Assembly (NCBI GenBank): GCA_014762635.1
Contig: JABURR010000063.1
Span: 62,001-126,000, forward strand
From: Paracoccaceae bacterium
GTDB taxonomy: Bacteria; Pseudomonadota; Alphaproteobacteria; Rhodobacterales; Rhodobacteraceae
Length of the DNA: 64,000 bases
Direction: 5' to 3'
A program made the position numbers and the translations under genes. The notes under the pieces were generated by a model. It did not search any database and was not told the origin of the DNA. It saw only the letters and a list, made by a program, of their open reading frames with translations. How positions within the stretch are numbered: position 1 is the stretch's first letter; each line of letters opens with the position of its first letter. Positions 17,473-23,987 of this stretch are shown here, in pieces.

Positions 17473-18936
17473 ATGAAACTCAGCAATGCCACGCTTCCGG
17501 AGCTTCCCGAAGAAATCCTGCGCCCCACCTACGACCGGTCGCGCCTGACCCCGGGCATCGTGCATATCGGGCTGGGAAATTTTCACCGTGGCCACCAAGC
17601 CTGGTACCTGCACCGGCTGATGCAGCAGGGCAAGGCGCATGACTGGGCCATCATCGGCGCGGGCGTTCGTCCGAACGACGCGGTGATGCGTGAAAAGCTG
17701 TTGGGTCAGGATTGCCTGACGACCCTGATCGAGCTTGATCCCAACGGTACCTCGGCCGAGGTGGTGGGCTCGATGATCGACTACCTTGCCATCGAAGAGG
17801 GCAATGGCCCCCTGATCCGGGCGATGGCCGACCCGCGTATTCGCATCGTGGCGCTCACGGTGACCGAAGGCGGATACTATATCGACCCCGTCACCAACGC
17901 CTTTGACCAGACCCATCCCGATATCCAGCACGACGCGGCGAACCCCGACACGCCGCGCACCGCCTTCGGCGCGATGGTCGCGGCCCTGAAGAAGCGGCGC
18001 GACAGCGGGGCAGGACCCTTCACCGGGCAATGTTGCGACAACCTGCAGGGCAACGGCGCGATCCTTCGGCAGACGGTGGTCTCGCTGGCGCGCATGTCGG
18101 ACCCGGAACTCGCGGACTGGATCGACCAGACCTGCAGCTTCCCGAACTCGATGGTGGATTGCATCGTGCCCGCAACCGGCCCGAACGAGATCGCACTGGC
18201 CCGCGATCTGGGGGTCGAGGACGCGGCCCCCGTGACCCATGAGAACTTTCGCCAATGGGTGATCGAGGATGACTTCTGCGCAGGCCGTCCGGATTGGGAC
18301 GCGGTCGGCGCCACCTTCTCGGACCAGGTGCACGCCTACGAGACCATGAAGATCCGGATCCTGAACGCCGGTCACCAGGTGCTGGCGAACGTGGGCGAGA
18401 TGCTGTCGCGCGAGACCATCGCCGACTGCATGGCCCATCCCGGGATCGCGGCTTTCTTCCACAAGGTCGAAGCCGAAGAGATCGCTCCCTGTGTCGCCCC
18501 GGTGCCGGGCATGACGCCCGCAGCCTATGTGGAGCTGATCGCCGGTCGTTTCTCGAACCCGATGATCCGCGACACGACCCGTCGGGTCGCCTTTGATGGC
18601 TCGTCGCGCCACACGGGCTTCCTGCTGCCGATCCTGCGTGATGAACTGGCCAAGGACGGCCCGATCGAAGGGCTTGCATTGGTGGAAGCCTTCTGGGCCC
18701 GGATGTGCGCAGGCATCCGGGAAGACGGCAGCGAAATCGCCCCGAACGACCCGAACTGGGACAAGCTGGTAGAGGTGGCCCGCGCCGCGAAAGATCGTCC
18801 CGCCGCCTGGCTGGAGCAGCGCCAGTTCTACGGCGATCTGGTCGGGAGCACGCGGTTCGCCGAGGCATTCGAGCGCTGGCTTGTGCTGATCTGGTCCGAG
18901 GGCTGTGAGGCCGCGCTGACGGCCTACTGCCGATAG
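17473..18936 (+). CDS. mtlK: Mannitol 2-dehydrogenase
   Basis: A 487-residue polyol-specific long-chain dehydrogenase that oxidises D-mannitol to D-fructose and D-arabitol to D-xylulose. The NAD-binding GIVHIGLGNFHRGHQAWYL is near residue 27. The catalytic Lys and its partners (K-x5-N-x2-H) are in MKIRILNAGHQVLANVG. The ATG at 17473 (MKLSNATLPEL) follows GAGGGGG and matches family N-termini; an alternative ATG at 17443 overlaps the smoS stop. It is the last gene of the operon. Its product xylulose would be the substrate of the divergent XylB. Confidence 0.93.
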   Translation: MKLSNATLPELPEEILRPTYDRSRLTPGIVHIGLGNFHRGHQAWYLHRLMQQGKAHDWAIIGAGVRPNDAVMREKLLGQDCLTTLIELDPNGTSAEVVGSMIDYLAIEEGNGPLIRAMADPRIRIVALTVTEGGYYIDPVTNAFDQTHPDIQHDAANPDTPRTAFGAMVAALKKRRDSGAGPFTGQCCDNLQGNGAILRQTVVSLARMSDPELADWIDQTCSFPNSMVDCIVPATGPNEIALARDLGVEDAAPVTHENFRQWVIEDDFCAGRPDWDAVGATFSDQVHAYETMKIRILNAGHQVLANVGEMLSRETIADCMAHPGIAAFFHKVEAEEIAPCVAPVPGMTPAAYVELIAGRFSNPMIRDTTRRVAFDGSSRHTGFLLPILRDELAKDGPIEGLALVEAFWARMCAGIREDGSEIAPNDPNWDKLVEVARAAKDRPAAWLEQRQFYGDLVGSTRFAEAFERWLVLIWSEGCEAALTAYCR

Positions 18937-19004
18937 TCACCCTGAACAGACCGAGGCGCTCGCCGCCCACCCGATCCGCGGCGGGGGGGGGTGAGTGTGA
19001 CGTG

Positions 19005-19028
19005 CAAGATTTTTTAGTAAAAATCTTG
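19005..19028. repeat. Perfect AT-rich inverted repeat after mtlK
   Basis: A perfect 10-bp inverted repeat (CAAGATTTTT, loop TAGT, AAAAATCTTG) lies 68 bp after mtlK in otherwise GC-rich DNA. The stem is internally U/A-rich, and no T run follows on either strand. It could be a terminator-like hairpin or a dispersed palindromic element; other copies were not found in this window. Confidence 0.5.
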
Positions 19029-19161
19029 GCGCTGGCGGGGGGCGAGCGCGGTGCCTCCGGCGATGGTGGACGGGGCTGCGTTGGATCATTAGGGTTCGGG
19101 CACCCGCTGGAAAATGACGGTCTCTCCAGACCGCGCCCGCACTCAGGAGAGGATCGTGACG

Positions 19162-19662
19162 ATGAAACCGTTTGCCCTTGTTCTGTGCTGCGCCGTCGCC
19201 CTGGGAGGTTGCGTTCGGCCGAAGACGGATGGCGTTGAGCTCAGCGTTGCGCGTGAGTTCCGGGCAATGCCGGTCGCCGAGCAAGCGCGGGCATTCCGCC
19301 AATATCCGGTGGACCAGCAACTAGGCCTTTATTTCTTCACGCACCAGCACATGCACCATCCTCCAATAATTTTGGCGCACTGTTTTGCACTCAATGGCGC
19401 CGCCGGTGTGGAGCTTTTGCGCGCGAAGCTCTCCGAGGAAATCAACGCTGTGACTGTTCGCGACATTGCCAAACTTCTGAGAACCATGGATTCAATGAAA
19501 ACATACGACGTGGCGGGCGACACGCAGCTTATGGAGGCGTTGCGCGCTCAGATCGCGAAGTTTCCGCCTGAAGGTTGGGCCGGATTGGCTGCCGACTACG
19601 CCAACAAAATTGGCCATGAAAGGTCGGGAATCGGATTGGCGACCCAAAGAGAATGCACCTGA
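19162..19662 (+). CDS. Small putative lipoprotein, unknown function
   Basis: A 166-residue protein with a lipoprotein signal (MKPFALVLCCAVALGGC; lipobox ALGGC, Cys17), so it is probably anchored to a membrane on the periplasmic side. The mature part is mostly helical with no recognised domain. The ATG at 19162 is preceded by AGGAGAGG. The second half is visibly less GC-rich than neighbouring genes, hinting at recent acquisition. It stands alone between the polyol operon and rtcR, convergent with the latter. No function is proposed. Confidence 0.7.
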   Translation: MKPFALVLCCAVALGGCVRPKTDGVELSVAREFRAMPVAEQARAFRQYPVDQQLGLYFFTHQHMHHPPIILAHCFALNGAAGVELLRAKLSEEINAVTVRDIAKLLRTMDSMKTYDVAGDTQLMEALRAQIAKFPPEGWAGLAADYANKIGHERSGIGLATQRECT

Positions 19663-19712
19663 CAATTTCGAGCTGCCTTGAAGGCGGTTCCGGTTTGTCC
19701 CGGCCGGTGGAT

Positions 19713-19732
19713 GGGCGGCGAACGTCCCGCCC
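19713..19732. terminator. Hairpin between lipoprotein gene and rtcR
   Basis: GGGCGG (19713-19718) pairs with CCGCCC (19727-19732) around an 8-nt loop, 3 bp beyond the rtcR stop and 51 bp after the lipoprotein stop. Placed between convergent genes, it could act on both transcripts. There is no T run. Confidence 0.3.
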
Positions 19733-19734
19733 GA

Positions 19735-21300
19735 TCACTCTTGCAGCGCGGCCCAGGTGAGGTCGAACCGGTCGAGGTATTTGCGCAATCGGTCCGCGTC
19801 GTTGCGGCTGGCTTTCGCGGCGCGGGAGGCGGCGAAGAGCTTGCGTCCGGCCTCGCTGAGGCTGCCCGAGGTCCGGCAGGTGCGGATCACCTGGGCAAGT
19901 TGCACGAGGTCGAACTGGTCGATCCCGTCGATCTGGCCCCCAAGCGCGTCCTGTACGATCTGCCGGTCGGGGTCGGCCTCGGTCTCGTGCCAGTTTCGGC
20001 CAAGGGCGGCGATCTCGGTCTCGACCATGGTGCGGGTGATCCGGCCCCGGGGGGCGAGGGTGCAGAGCCGTTCGACCGAGGACGACAGGTCGCGGAAATT
20101 GGCGGGCCAGAGCGTGCCGGGGTCGCGGGCAAAGCGCAGGTAGCGTTCGGCGGCGTCGGCGTTGAAGCCGGTCTTGCGGCCCTGCAGACGTTCGACCCGG
20201 GCAAGCTCGTACATGATGTTGGGCTCGATATCCTCGCGCCGGTCGCGCAGGGGCGGCAGGGTGAAGGACCACATGTTGAGCCGCGCGAAAAGGTCGGGGC
20301 GGAATTTCCCCTGCGAGACCAGCGCCGCAAGGTCGCGGTTCGCCCCGGCGATGACCTGGAAGCGGCTGGATGCCTCGATATCCGAGCCCAGCGGGTAATA
20401 GGCGCCGGTCTCGATGGCATGGAGCAGGATCGCCTGCTCCTCGAGCCCCAACTCGTCGATCTCATCCAGAAACAGCACGCCGCCATCAGCCTCGCGCAGG
20501 AACCCGGTCCGCTCCGATCCGGGCTGGCCGGTGAAGCCGCGCCGTTGCCCGAAAAGCGCCGCCAGCGCCGTGCCGCCGCGCAGCGTGGCGCAGTTGACCT
20601 GCACCATGCGGCCCTTGACCCGGCGGCGTTGCAGCTTGAGCTCGTAGATCCGCTTGGCGAGTTCGGTCTTGCCGGTGCCGGTTTCACCCAGCAGCAGGAT
20701 CGGCGCGTCCGAGGAGCTGGCCACCAGTTCGATCCGGTCGATGAGGGCGTTGAAGGCGGGGTTGCGCGTCTCGATCCCGCCGCGCAACTGCTCGGACATC
20801 TCGCGCGACATCAGGTCGAAGCGTTGCTGCAGCGCGTTGTAGCGGCTCAGGTCCAGGTCGATGATGTCAAGCTTGGTGACATCCTCCTCGCCTCGGGGCG
20901 GGCCGGTCTGGATCAGGCGGGCCGGGATGTGCCGGGATTCCGAGAGCAGGAACCAGCAGATCTGCGCCACGTGCGTGCCGGTGGTCAGGTGCAGGTGATA
21001 CTGTTCGCGCTCCTCGTCAAAGCCGTAGCCTTGCGCGAAGTCGAAAAGCTTGCCGTAGACCTCCTGGAAATCCCAGGGGTCGTCCAAGTCGAACTGGCGC
21101 AGCAGGACCTCGGTGTCGCTGGTCGTCTCGATCTCGCGTTTCACGGACCAGGCAAGGCGGTTGTAGTTGCGGTCGTGCAGAAGCTCCAACCGGTCGACCG
21201 AGAACCCGGGATGGGTACACAGGCTAACCGTCGGTTTCCACTTTCTTTTCCGGCCCATGTCCAGGACCGTCCCGAGGAAGCCGATGACCACGTTTCGCAT
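19735..21300 (-). CDS. rtcR: RtcR, sigma-54-dependent activator of the RNA-repair locus
   Basis: A 521-residue activator. Residues 1-180 form a CARF-like sensor with the RtcR landmarks VIGFLGTVLDMG, DRLELLHD, TTGTHVAQICWFLL and ARLIQTGPPRG. Residues 185-420 are an AAA+ sigma-54 activator domain (Walker A GETGTGKT 205-212, Walker B GGVLFLDEI 273-281). The C-terminal DNA-binding end retains the RtcR-type KASRNDADRLRKYLDRF. In enterobacteria, RtcR senses an RNA-damage-derived ligand and switches on the rsr/rtcB operon. The loop that contacts sigma-54, normally GAFTGA, reads RGFTGQ here (254-259), which is unusual. The ATG at 21300 matches the family N-terminus. It is divergent from rsr. Confidence 0.93.
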   Translation of the reverse strand: MRNVVIGFLGTVLDMGRKRKWKPTVSLCTHPGFSVDRLELLHDRNYNRLAWSVKREIETTSDTEVLLRQFDLDDPWDFQEVYGKLFDFAQGYGFDEEREQYHLHLTTGTHVAQICWFLLSESRHIPARLIQTGPPRGEEDVTKLDIIDLDLSRYNALQQRFDLMSREMSEQLRGGIETRNPAFNALIDRIELVASSSDAPILLLGETGTGKTELAKRIYELKLQRRRVKGRMVQVNCATLRGGTALAALFGQRRGFTGQPGSERTGFLREADGGVLFLDEIDELGLEEQAILLHAIETGAYYPLGSDIEASSRFQVIAGANRDLAALVSQGKFRPDLFARLNMWSFTLPPLRDRREDIEPNIMYELARVERLQGRKTGFNADAAERYLRFARDPGTLWPANFRDLSSSVERLCTLAPRGRITRTMVETEIAALGRNWHETEADPDRQIVQDALGGQIDGIDQFDLVQLAQVIRTCRTSGSLSEAGRKLFAASRAAKASRNDADRLRKYLDRFDLTWAALQE

Positions 21301-21314
21301 ATCTATATCCAAAC

Positions 21315-21330
21315 AGATAATTCCGTATCT
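21315..21330. promoter_or_regulatory. Possible RtcR upstream activating site
   Basis: AGATA (21315-21319) and TATCT (21326-21330) form an inverted repeat with a 6-bp spacer in the AT-rich rtcR-rsr gap, 62 bp upstream of the -24/-12-like element. The position suits an enhancer for a sigma-54 activator. RtcR binding is inferred. Confidence 0.35.
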
Positions 21331-21391
21331 TTAAATATAGACTATCACGCGGGGAGAAAAGCGAAATGCGGATTTAGTCATTTTTTATCAG

Positions 21392-21407
21392 TGGCTTATG
21401 GGTTTTC
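21392..21407 (+). promoter_or_regulatory. Candidate sigma-54 (-24/-12) promoter of rsr
   Basis: TGGCTTATGGGTTTTC matches the spacing of a -24/-12 element (TGGC, 7 nt, TT) 69 bp upstream of the rsr start codon. The -12 GC is replaced by TT, so it would be a weak or atypical promoter. Expected from the presence of RtcR. Confidence 0.4.
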
Positions 21408-21475
21408 CCGGTTTTTCTCGGCGCCCACCCGAATCTCTGCCAGAAAGAGGGCGTTCACAGAGAAGGACTGAAGCA

Positions 21476-23032
21476 ATGGCAAACAAATCCGTGTTTGCAT
21501 CGATCAAAGGCCGGTTGCTGCCGAAGGCAGATGCTTTTAACGCCCACGCGGCGCCGGCCTACGCCTATTCCGATGCTCATTACCTCGCCCAGGTTGCCGT
21601 GACCGGAACCTTCGGGGGCATGTTCTACCAGTCCCCGGAAGACGAGCTGGACTACGTTCTGGCCCTGTCGGAATCCGTGTCGGCTGAGTTCCTGGCCAAG
21701 ACCGCAATCTATGCGCGGCAGAAAGGCCATATGAAGGACATGCCGGCGGTTCTGCTTGCGATCCTGGCCCGGCGTGACCCGGTCCTTTTTCGGCAGGCCT
21801 TCGGGCGGGTGGTCGACAACGGGAAGATGCTGCGCACCTTCGTGCAGGTCGTCCGTTCCGGCCAGACCGGGCGCAAGTCGCTGGGGTCGGCGCCGAAAGC
21901 AATGGTGGTGAACTGGCTGAACACGGTCTCGGACCGTGCGCTGCTGAACGCCAACATCGGGAACGACCCGTCGCTGGCCGACGTGCTGAAGATGGTGCAC
22001 CCGAAGCCGGCCTCGCCGCAGCGGGAGGCGCTCTTTGCCTGGATCCTCGGGCGGCCGTGCGATGTTTCGCTGTTGCCGGTGGCCCTGCGTGATTGGCTGG
22101 TCTTCCAGAAGACCGGCAAGGGACCGGTCCCGGACGTGCCGTTCCAGATGCTGACGCAGCTGGAGCTGTCCACCGGGCACTGGGCGCGGATCGCGCGCAA
22201 CGGGTCCTGGCAGATGGTGCGGCAGAACCTGAACACCTTCCACCGTCACGGCGTGTTCGGCGTGACGAAGGAGGTGAAGCAAGTGGCCGAGAAGCTGCGC
22301 GATCCCGAGCGGATCCGGAATGCCAAGGCGTTCCCGTATCAGCTCATGGTCGCGGCGCTGAACCTGTCGGCGGATATGCCGGAGGAGATCCGCGATGCGC
22401 TGCATGACGCGATGGAGATCTCTGTCGCTAACGTGCCGCGGATCGACGGGCAGGTCGTTGTCGCCCCGGACGTGTCGGGGTCGATGACCTGGTCGGTGAC
22501 CGGATACCAGCGCGGCAAGGCCTCGGTGGTGCGTCACGTGGACGTGGCGGCCCTGGTCGCGGCAGCGATGCTGCGCCGGAACACCGGGGCACGGGTGATG
22601 CCGTTCGACTTCGACGTGCGCGACGTGCGTCTGGAGCCGCGGGACACGATCCTGACCAACGCGTCCAGGCTGGCCGCGCTGGCGGGTGGGGGAACCACGG
22701 TTTCGGCCCCGATCGCACGGCTGAACCGCGAGGGCGCAAAGCCCGACCTGGTGGTGATCGTGTCCGACAACCAGTCGTGGGTGGATGCCCGCGACGGGGG
22801 ACGCGGGACCGCGCTGATGAAGGAGTGGGAGGCGCTCAAGCGGCGCAACCCGAAGGCACGGCTGGTTTGCCTGGACATTGCGCCCTACGGGACGACCCAG
22901 GCGCAGACCCGCGAGGACGTGCTGAACATCGGCGGGTTCTCGGATGCGGTCTTCGGCCAGATCGCCGATTTCGCGGCCGGACGCTCGGGAGCCGAGTACT
23001 GGACGCAGGAAATCGAGGCGATCGAATTGTGA
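21476..23032 (+). CDS. rsr: Ro60-related TROVE-domain RNA-binding protein (Rsr)
   Basis: A 518-residue orthologue of the Ro60 autoantigen. A ring of helical repeats (TROVE domain, about residues 15-330) binds Y RNAs on its outer face and misfolded RNA ends in its cavity; seen are YLAQVAVTGTFG, LAKTAIYARQKGHMKDMP and HRHGVFG. A von Willebrand A domain follows with the MIDAS motif DVSGSM (332-337). In bacteria such proteins tether a Y RNA to exonucleases such as PNPase during stress. GAAGGA precedes the ATG at 21476. The six Y-RNA-like units directly downstream are the expected partners, and rtcB follows in the same direction. Confidence 0.93.
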   Translation: MANKSVFASIKGRLLPKADAFNAHAAPAYAYSDAHYLAQVAVTGTFGGMFYQSPEDELDYVLALSESVSAEFLAKTAIYARQKGHMKDMPAVLLAILARRDPVLFRQAFGRVVDNGKMLRTFVQVVRSGQTGRKSLGSAPKAMVVNWLNTVSDRALLNANIGNDPSLADVLKMVHPKPASPQREALFAWILGRPCDVSLLPVALRDWLVFQKTGKGPVPDVPFQMLTQLELSTGHWARIARNGSWQMVRQNLNTFHRHGVFGVTKEVKQVAEKLRDPERIRNAKAFPYQLMVAALNLSADMPEEIRDALHDAMEISVANVPRIDGQVVVAPDVSGSMTWSVTGYQRGKASVVRHVDVAALVAAAMLRRNTGARVMPFDFDVRDVRLEPRDTILTNASRLAALAGGGTTVSAPIARLNREGAKPDLVVIVSDNQSWVDARDGGRGTALMKEWEALKRRNPKARLVCLDIAPYGTTQAQTREDVLNIGGFSDAVFGQIADFAAGRSGAEYWTQEIEAIEL

Positions 23033-23040
23033 AACCCGGG

Positions 23041-23058
23041 CGGGCCGGAAACGGCCCG
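23041..23058 (+). other. GAAA-capped hairpin after rsr
   Basis: A perfect 7-bp stem (CGGGCCG / CGGCCCG) is closed by a GAAA tetraloop 8 nt after the rsr stop codon and 26 nt before the first Y-RNA-like unit. It probably marks or protects the 3' end of the rsr message when the downstream RNAs are processed away. There is no T run, so readthrough is expected. Confidence 0.5.
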
Positions 23059-23084
23059 TCCGACGAACAGGAACAAGGAATACT

Positions 23085-23198
23085 TCTGGCGAATGCCGGT
23101 GGAATTACATGGTCGATCCGCAAGGATCGGGGTTCGATTCCCCCCTCTGCGAAAGCGGTGCTCAGGCAGAGAGATTTCACCACGGACTTGTCGCCGGA
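23085..23198 (+). ncRNA. Y-RNA-like (YrlA type) unit 1
   Basis: A 114-nt unit closed by TCTGGCGA (23085-23092) pairing with TCGCCGGA (23191-23198). The conserved GAATG lies on the 5' strand and CTTGTC on the 3' strand, the expected Ro60-contact region. An inner helix pairs GGTGGAA with TTTCACC. Inside are a GCAA-capped hairpin (CGATCC/GGATCG), a T-arm sequence (GGTTCGATTCC), an acceptor-like hairpin capped by GAAA (CTGC/GCGG) and a degenerate D arm (GCTCAGGCAGAGA). The T arm precedes the D arm, so the module is circularly permuted relative to tRNA. Confidence 0.8.
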
Positions 23199-23219
23199 CC
23201 CGAATTGAAAGGAACAAAT

Positions 23220-23346
23220 CCTGACGAATGCAGGTGGAACTACATCGGAACCTTTGGGTCGCGGGTTCGAATCCCGCCGTGGGCATGGCCTGCGTAGCTC
23301 AGTGGGTAGAGCAAAAGGCATGTTTCACCGATCCCTTGTCGTCAGG
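23220..23346 (+). ncRNA. Y-RNA-like (YrlA type) unit 2 with permuted tRNA module
   Basis: A 127-nt unit closed by a perfect 8-bp helix, CCTGACGA (23220-23227) with TCGTCAGG (23339-23346). The inner helix is GGTGGAAC/GTTTCACC. The tRNA-like core is very clear. The T arm is GCGGG-TTCGAAT-CCCGC (23261-23277). A 7-bp acceptor follows, in which CGTGGGC (23278-23284) pairs with GCCTGCG (23288-23294) across the three bases ATG. The D arm TAGCTCAGTGGGTAGAGC (23295-23312) comes last. The Y-RNA stem replaces the anticodon arm. Confidence 0.88.
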
Positions 23347-23361
23347 CCCATGAAACAGACA

Positions 23362-23511
23362 TCCCGGCGAATGCCAAAGGAACTACATGTGCACCATTCC
23401 GGATCAGCCGAGCGGGTTCAATTCCCCTCCTCGCAGGCGCCCAGACGGCAAACGCACCCCTCGTGGGTGCGGGGCGGGCCCCGGGTCGTTTCTTTTCCCT
23501 TGTCGCCGGGA
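23362..23511 (+). ncRNA. Y-RNA-like unit 3, divergent core
   Basis: A 150-nt unit closed by a perfect 9-bp helix, TCCCGGCGA (23362-23370) with TCGCCGGGA (23503-23511). The inner helix is AAAGGAAC/GTTTCTTT. A T-arm sequence (GGGTTCAATTCCC) is followed by a degenerate D arm (GCCCAGACGGCAAACGC) and an extra GC-rich hairpin CGCACCC/GGGTGCG near 23454-23470. The acceptor hairpin is reduced. The order is again T arm, then D arm. Confidence 0.75.
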
Positions 23512-23519
23512 CCGCGTGT

Positions 23520-23595
23520 TCGGCTGTAGCTCAGACGGTAGAGCGCCTGACTGTTACTCAGGATGTCGCAGGTTCGAGCCCTGCCAGCCGAGCCA
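23520..23595 (+). tRNA. tRNA-Asn (GUU) embedded in the Y-RNA array
   Basis: A canonical 76-nt tRNA with all four stems perfectly paired: acceptor TCGGCTG/CAGCCGA, D stem GCTC/GAGC, anticodon stem CCTGA/TCAGG with loop CTGTTAC (anticodon GTT, 34-36), T stem GCAGG/CCTGC with TTCGAGC loop, discriminator G and encoded CCA. Variable loop is 5 nt. It is not permuted, unlike its neighbours, and lies 8 nt after unit 3 and 22 nt before unit 4. Processing of this tRNA by RNase P and 3'-end nucleases could free flanking Y RNAs. Whether it is the cell's main or a spare tRNA-Asn cannot be told from the window. Confidence 0.95.
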
Positions 23596-23617
23596 GAACG
23601 AAAAGGACACACGAACA

Positions 23618-23687
23618 CCGGGGGAATGCCCGTGGGATTACATCGCTTCCACCGATAAAGGTATCTCACGAATTTCTTGTCCCCCGG
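23618..23687 (+). ncRNA. Minimal Y-RNA-like unit 4 (no tRNA module)
   Basis: A 70-nt unit closed by CCGGGGGA (23618-23625) with TCCCCCGG (23680-23687). It keeps the conserved GAATG / CTTGTC elements and an inner 8-bp helix CGTGGGAT/ATCTCACG. The loop is only about 23 nt (small ACC/GGT pairing possible) and holds no T- or D-arm sequence. It looks like a Ro60-binding stem alone. Confidence 0.75.
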
Positions 23688-23697
23688 ACCGAAGACC

Positions 23698-23846
23698 GCC
23701 GGGAATGCCGGCAGGACTACAGGGAGACGCACGCGGCGCACGCTGCGGGGCACCGGCCCATTCCGGTGCCGTGCCGGTTCAAATCCGGCCCGGGGACACT
23801 CAGATCCCGGTGGCGGAATTTACTGTCCTGCCAATCTTGTCCCGGC
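23698..23846 (+). ncRNA. Y-RNA-like unit 5 with tRNA-Leu-like features
   Basis: A 149-nt unit closed by GCCGGGA (23698-23704) with TCCCGGC (23840-23846). The inner helix GGCAGGAC/GTCCTGCC is perfect. It contains a long variable-arm-like hairpin GGCACCGG/CCGGTGCC (23749-23770) and a perfect T arm GCCGG-TTCAAAT-CCGGC (23773-23789). An acceptor-like CCGGG/CCCGG hairpin follows, then TGGCGGAATT, which resembles the D-arm start of tRNA-Leu/Ser. The long variable arm and this D-arm sequence both point to a class II tRNA as the mimicked type. Confidence 0.78.
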
Positions 23847-23857
23847 CCCGAAAATAC

Positions 23858-23987
23858 CCGGCGAATGCCGGCGGAACTACAGGTCAACACCCTCCGTGTC
23901 GCGGGTTCGAGTCCCGCCGCGCAGGGCGCAAGCCCCGCGCGTAGCTCAGATGGTAGAGCAGGCGTTTCGCCAAATTCTTGTCGCCGG
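23858..23987 (+). ncRNA. Y-RNA-like unit 6 with GNRA-capped permuted tRNA module
   Basis: A 130-nt unit closed by CCGGCGA (23858-23864) with TCGCCGG (23981-23987). The inner helix is GGCGGAAC/GTTTCGCC. The T arm is GCGGG-TTCGAGT-CCCGC (23901-23917). The acceptor is a 10-bp hairpin with one A-C mismatch (23918-23927 with 23932-23941) closed by a GCAA tetraloop instead of free ends. The D arm TAGCTCAGATGGTAGAGC (23942-23959) follows. It ends 22 nt before the rtcB start codon. Confidence 0.88.

Noticed and set aside
9741-18936. A second kinase (fructokinase mtlZ) in the polyol operon
   Set aside because: Rhodobacter polyol operons can carry one, but no other kinase frame is present here.
23085-23987. 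CRISPR array
   Set aside because: The recurring GAATGCC...GGAACTACA and CTTGTCGCC segments are the two strands of one helix within each unit. Unit length varies from 70 to 150 nt, the interiors contain tRNA arms, and no cas genes are nearby.
23085-23987. A degenerate cluster of ordinary tRNA pseudogenes
   Set aside because: The T arm precedes the D arm in the tRNA-like units, and acceptor strands pair across a short loop. Terminal helices covary, which random decay of normal tRNAs would not give.
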